A stretch of DNA of 64,000 bases, taken from NCBI RefSeq assembly GCF_022539315.1, contig NC_066327.1, positions 12,276,495 to 12,340,494 on the forward strand, written 5' to 3'. This stretch comes from Serinus canaria. Lineage: Eukaryota; Chordata; Aves; Passeriformes; Fringillidae. Below are positions 58,901-64,000 of this stretch, piece after piece (positions within the stretch are counted from its first letter, which is position 1; the number at the start of each line of letters is the position of its first letter). Under the pieces are notes generated by a model. It searched no databases, had not been told where the DNA came from, and saw only the letters and a program-made list of their open reading frames with translations. Position numbers and translations under genes: made by a program.

Positions 58901-61900
58901 CAGCAGTGTCAGAGTAAAAAATATTGTCATTTCATCATAAATATTTTTAAAAATTGTTTATGAATCTCCTTTCCTGACTAAATAGTAACAGATTTTGTGA
59001 TGCCAAGAGAGGATTCAGTAGGAAGGTGTTGGATGCCCAGCAGGGACATGGAAAACTCTGTCCCTTCTCCAGCCCCCTCAGAGATCAGGAGGTGCAGCTG
59101 GCCCAGAGGATTCCCACCCTCCTGACTGTCCTTTTCCTGAGTGGGAGTGCAGAGCCCTGTGAGGATTTGGGACATCCTCATTTTCATCAGTGACACAAAA
59201 ATAGAAATCAATCTCTGTATCCAGACAATGCCCTCAGAAACACAAAAACCATCTCAGGATACCCATGGCTCTAATAAAGGCACTGGCAAATGTTTCTGTT
59301 CTTTTACAAATCTGAATTGGCTCCCTAGAGCCTGTCCAACTTCAGAATAAATGTTACCCCAAACAAACGGGAAAAACAAGCCAAACAAAAAAAAATCTCA
59401 AAACTCAGAAAAGCTGGGGGACAACTTCAGCCATTTTTAGAGCTTGAAAATATTTGCTAATTCCTGCCCAGGTCTGCTCTCAATACCTTTAGGCAAGACA
59501 TCTTTCCTGGAGCAGTGCTGCCTCAGTCTTTGGTCACACTCTCCTGATCTTTGTGTGTATCCAGCTCCCCTGAGAGCTGAGCACCTCCAGGATGAATGGC
59601 AGAAATAAATGTGAGTGCCCCCAACTCTTCAGGTGGAAACAGACTGTGCCTCAACATGCAGCTAAATGAATGCTTTTAGAAACAAAACTAAAGGCTGATG
59701 CTGGCAGAACCAGAAAGAAAGTGGAGGCAGTGACTCAGCCCTGATGAGCAGGGCTGGGGTGAGCAGGCAGGGGGCTGTGCCCAGCACATTCCCCGTGCTC
59801 AGCCCCACTGGGGATCCACTGCACCACTGCTGCTGGAATTACAGCTCAGCCAGCCCCAGGCAAGGATGGAGCAATTAATTCAGATTGCTCTGAATCAGTC
59901 TGGGTCAAACAGACTGGAAATGTGGCCAGCTGAGAGTGGACACAGAGTTTGCTCACCATGGGGGCAGGAGGAGCAAGACAGATGCTCGTGTAGAGAGGAA
60001 TCCAGCTGGGACAGGTTTTGAGGGATCCTTTCCATCCTGGAAGGCACTGTGTGATTTAAAATGTATTAGACAAAAATTAAGGAATTCCAAATACTATTCT
60101 TGAAATAGTATTTAAAAAAAAAACATTTTAAAAATGGTTAAAATACTCAGGCAAAGAGTTATTTGGGAATATGTGTATTAATTGGGCAACTACTATGAAA
60201 TGGGTGTTTCCAGATGAGACAGTGCCCTACAGCCAACACAATGTGTCTGTCTGTGGTGCAACACCAATTTCAGGAAATATTAGCTGGGCTGCTGCTGTGA
60301 AGTTCAGACTTTTTAATCAGCAAATCATTTTCTTCCAGTCGTGTGCTGCTGTGCTAAATTGCAGTGCTGAATTCAGAGAAAATTCTCATGGCACTACATG
60401 TATGGATTGGAAATTGATGGCTTCCAGGCTCAGTAATTTCTTGTTCAATCAGGATAACAGAAAGCTGTGGTGATTCAGAGTTGGTACAGGGTGATCACAA
60501 TTTCCTGCTCAAGTACAGCACCCCCAGACTTACCCAGCCCAGGGTGGGCTGCTGCCTGTTTTGCTCATAAAAATTGCCCCATTATGAAGATGAACATTGA
60601 CCATTGGAGCTCAGCCATCCATGATTTACAGTGTAATTGCATTAATCTGGCTACTCCTCTCACTGTTATGGGACATGCAAAGTGGCAGACCCACAATTGT
60701 CCAGGGACCATGGCTTTACAGGATGGCACAAGGATGATTTTGTTTGATTCAAACTGAAATAAATACTTCTGTCTCGCTAGAAACAGCAACTACCAGTGGT
60801 CTTTCACATTTTCTAATTTTAGTGGTTTAGAAAACCAACAGTAGGAGCTAAAAACAAAGCATCAACTCCATAACCAAATCCAGTGGGAGCAGCTCTTCTT
60901 TTCTTCGAGTTAATAGCTCAATACAGAAGGCCTTTTCTTAGCTCAGTCAAATTCCGACATCATCCTGAGACAGTCTGCCCCAGTAACTCCTGCTTCCACA
61001 GCCTGTGAAATACTCCTTAATGAGGGTTTTCCAGTCTAACCTGCTAAAACCCTCCCATTTTCCCATTGATTATTGAACCATTATTTTTAGCAGGAGTGGG
61101 TGTTCTCAACATTTCCTTCTTTGTTTGACTATACAGACAAAAGCACTCTTAACACTAAAAAACCCAATAAATATTTATTTAAAGTAATAATTCATAGAGC
61201 AACCCATGTTTTCCACATTATCAAAATGGACATAAGAATCCCATTTTAACACAAAACAAACCAAAAATATTCACACCATTGACTTACCAGAAAGAAGAAA
61301 CACATCCTGGTTTTTTTTGAGGTAAGAAAACTTTGTGGCAGATCCAGTTCACTGTCAGAAATCTGTTAATAAATCACATCCCTGAGTGTCTAAGGCAACA
61401 CATCCCCTTCCTTTTCCCTACTTGATTCTCACACCCTGACAGAAGGTTTCTTTACTGCTTTTTCAGAGCCTTCACTCAGGTTATAATTTTGCTGTTCCAA
61501 AGCTGAAAATTCAGGTTCTGGAGGTGATGATTCATGGCCACTTCCAACTTTTATTTTCTCCTCATTTACTTGATAACAAATAAGCATGTGGCCTTAAAAC
61601 TAAATTTTCCTATCTCACGTATTTCTTAGCTGAGCAATATTAATCCATAGTGACAACTGTAGCACAAAGTAAAATCTGTATTTCTCAGAAGAAAAATCTT
61701 TTTTAAACTTTCCCCAAAGGCTCAACATTTGCTGGAAATGAAATATTTTAAGTGTTTTGTCCTGTGAAAATGGAACTTAATCACTCTCTTCTTAAGTCAT
61801 AAACCCAGGACTGCAGGGGGGCCACTCAGAGGTTCTCAGCAAACCTCCCACCCACACCTTCAGACTGTGAATTAATTTCAGATTGCTGCTGAATGCAGCT

Positions 61901-64000
61901 GGACCAGGGAGGCAGAAAGGGCTGGGGGCTGTGCCCAGGTTTTGTGCAGGTAATGTTTGAGTTTAGGTATGGTACTCACAAAGCAATAAATCTCCATTTC
62001 CCCCAAAACCTGATTTAGCTGAGGGGGAATGACCACACCAGGTAGCTCAGCTGCTCTGGCTTGGCTCAACAAAGGCACAGAAAAGTGTAAATAAATTCAA
62101 TCCACAGGGGGGAAATGATTGCCTGGACTGCTTGGGGCTACTGCTGCCTTTTCTCTCTCCAGCAGCACTCCAGTGTGTTATCAGTAATTCCTGATTATTT
62201 CTCACCATTCCCACTAAAACCTTTCATTCCTACCCACTTCTTTTTGGACATAGTTTGAAAAGTAGTGGAATGGCTTTTTAAAATTGTATTTCAAGCAATT
62301 GACTTTTCTGGAAGGCTGAGAACAGCGAGGCCATTGTGCAGAGGCAGCACCAGGGAGCAGATGGTGACACTGATGCCAGGCACTGAGAGGGATGAGGCTC
62401 CTGCTAAGTGATGGCTGTGGAGATGAGTGATTTTACACACAGAAAAATCTCCCTGTGCAATCTGTTACCCTTCTGCATATTCATTTCATTCTATACAATA
62501 TTCAACTACTTTTGCTGTACCTTCTTGAATCTTTTTTGCCATTATAAAAATTTCATTTGTATCTCGTGGCTGTCACTCATTTCTGCACTTTTCTGGCTGG
62601 TGGAAGGGAACAAGTTGAAGGTACAGCTCAAGTTCTTCCAGCAGCACTGACAGGAAGGGTGCAGAGGTGCCAGGGTGCTGCTCTGGAAGGACAGAGAAGC
62701 CACACCTGCCCTGTCACTGCCAGAGCTGCTGCCCTGGTACAAGGTGCTGCAGAAATGAGTGTGTGCTGCTCCCTGAGCTGACACAAACCCTCTCCAGAGG
62801 GGCTGGAGCTGGTCCTGCAGAGCCAGATGTGCAGGGGTGACACACATCAGCTCTGCCATCTCCTACCAAGACAACCTCAGCAGAAGGCTGGAAACCTCAG
62901 GAGAGGTGGGAAAGCTGCTGTAAGGTGACAGAGCTGAGCTGTCAGAGCTGACACTAGTCCTGCTCTGGGTCTCAGGACACCTCAGGAAATGAAATGCCAC
63001 TCACAGAGCAGCTGAAATACATCTCCATTTCACTAATAAATCACCTGTGAGGCAGGCCCAACAGGGGAACACCACACTTTCCTATCAGCATGGCTGTCCT
63101 CAAGTCATATAATTCCTTTAAGGGCAGAGAAGAACAGGCAAGGTCAATAAGGGCAACTCCCTTTCAAGAAAAATGAAAATACACTCTGATCAAATCTTAG
63201 ATCAATTAGAAAGTTTTCAGTGGTCTGTAAAGGAAATATTTTACTTCAAGTTGCTTGTCCTAATTAGGTCAAATTTTAGTAGAAGAACGAAAATTTTTTT
63301 AAAAGAAGAGAAGAAAACTCCCAGTGGTTTTGATGTTGAAGCAAAACACTGTGGCATTTGCTGGTGAGACATCCTAATGCTCCCCTCCCCAGCCAGCAGA
63401 CAGATGGTAGAGCTGGGTTATGGCATCTTATGCATCATTGATAACACACATTTAGACTGTTAAACCATGAAAGAAATGAGTTCAGATCCTGATACCTCAG
63501 TGACATGACACCACTGCAAATAAACAAGAGCAAACATTAGAGCAAAGTAGATCAAGATGATAAGATGCAGAGCAGGGCACCCATGGTGCATCCTGAGCAG
63601 CCAGGGATTTCAGCAGGAATCACAGATATTCTCTCAGTGCCAGTAATGGGAAGAAACAGTGGTTTAAAGAGTACAAAGATATTTAGGAATGATCTTTGGT
63701 GTGTGAGTCAACAAGCCACAGAGTGTTAACCATGTCTGATCTTCATGGGCTGACTCTGGGCTCCCTCTCTGAGGGGAGGAATAAAAACCCTTTAAGTGCT
63801 GGTCCTGGCAGGGAAACAAGGGGAAAAGAGCTGCAGCAGTAGCAGCAGAGCTATGGGGGTCCAAATGTGGGACCTGCTGTGCATGAACCTGCTCAGGGGG
63901 GAGCCTGCACAATCCTAGAGCATAAACAGCAACAGCTGCTGCATCCTCACCCTGCTCTGGCAAGTGGGAGGTCCTTCTTAACCTAGGAGAAAGATTGAAA
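50000..64000. other. Intergenic, far upstream of NMUR2, no gene recognised
   Basis: About 14 kb with no supported gene, RNA or named repeat. Frames are short (about 60-156 codons) and unrecognised. Small features are an A/C-rich low-complexity stretch near 56850-56875, a short duplicated ATTTTACCAGTAA at about 58240-58268, and homeodomain-like AT motifs near 60634. The right edge of the window shows no exon of a neighbouring gene. Confidence 0.45.

Overview
The window looks like autosomal DNA from a bird. Evidence for this is a set of CR1-type LINE fragments with the avian 3' tail (short repeats of the ATTCTATGA kind), no Alu- or L1-like sequence that I could recognise, compact introns, and a receptor gene close to mammalian neuromedin U receptor 2 but clearly diverged from it. 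One CR1 subtype (near 4.53 kb) resembles copies I associate with songbirds, but I cannot fix the species. The human orthologue lies in a gene-poor part of 5q33, and this window is gene-poor too.

The only protein-coding gene I can support is NMUR2, on the minus strand, with four coding exons at 42212-41493, 36651-36567, 35842-35717 and 34756-34497. Joined at consensus GT/AG sites with matching phases they encode a complete seven-helix receptor of 396 residues. The only signal I can offer for the 3' end is an AATAAA on the minus strand at 33913-33908. Exon 1 is markedly CpG-rich. The sequence above about 42.5 kb is upstream of the gene, and the sequence below about 33.9 kb is downstream intergenic.

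The most distinctive non-coding structure is at 15.6-16.46 kb: about five tandem copies of a 172-178 bp unit. Units are joined by inverted telomere-like blocks (CCCTAACCCTAGGC facing GCCTAAGGTTAGGG) that can form hairpins. A single further unit, inverted and missing 17 bp, lies 2.5 kb away at 18.93-19.08 kb. I do not recognise this repeat as a named family.

The rest is repeat relics and simple sequence. There are five CR1 fragments (0.2, 4.5, 5.9-6.3, 48.2-48.5 and 49.4-49.9 kb) and two probable ancient MIR/CORE-SINE relics (4.05-4.2 and 44.4 kb). Simple sequence includes a (CA)25 run, a 49-base A run, a 260 bp GGAA array abutting a CR1 3' end, and an AT-only block in NMUR2 intron 1. Many open frames of 60-190 codons exist, but none resembles a family I know and their number fits chance. 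I found no convincing tRNA, rRNA, CRISPR or complete mobile element. Nothing here amounts to a new multi-gene system; the telomere-like hairpin repeat is the best candidate for something undescribed.
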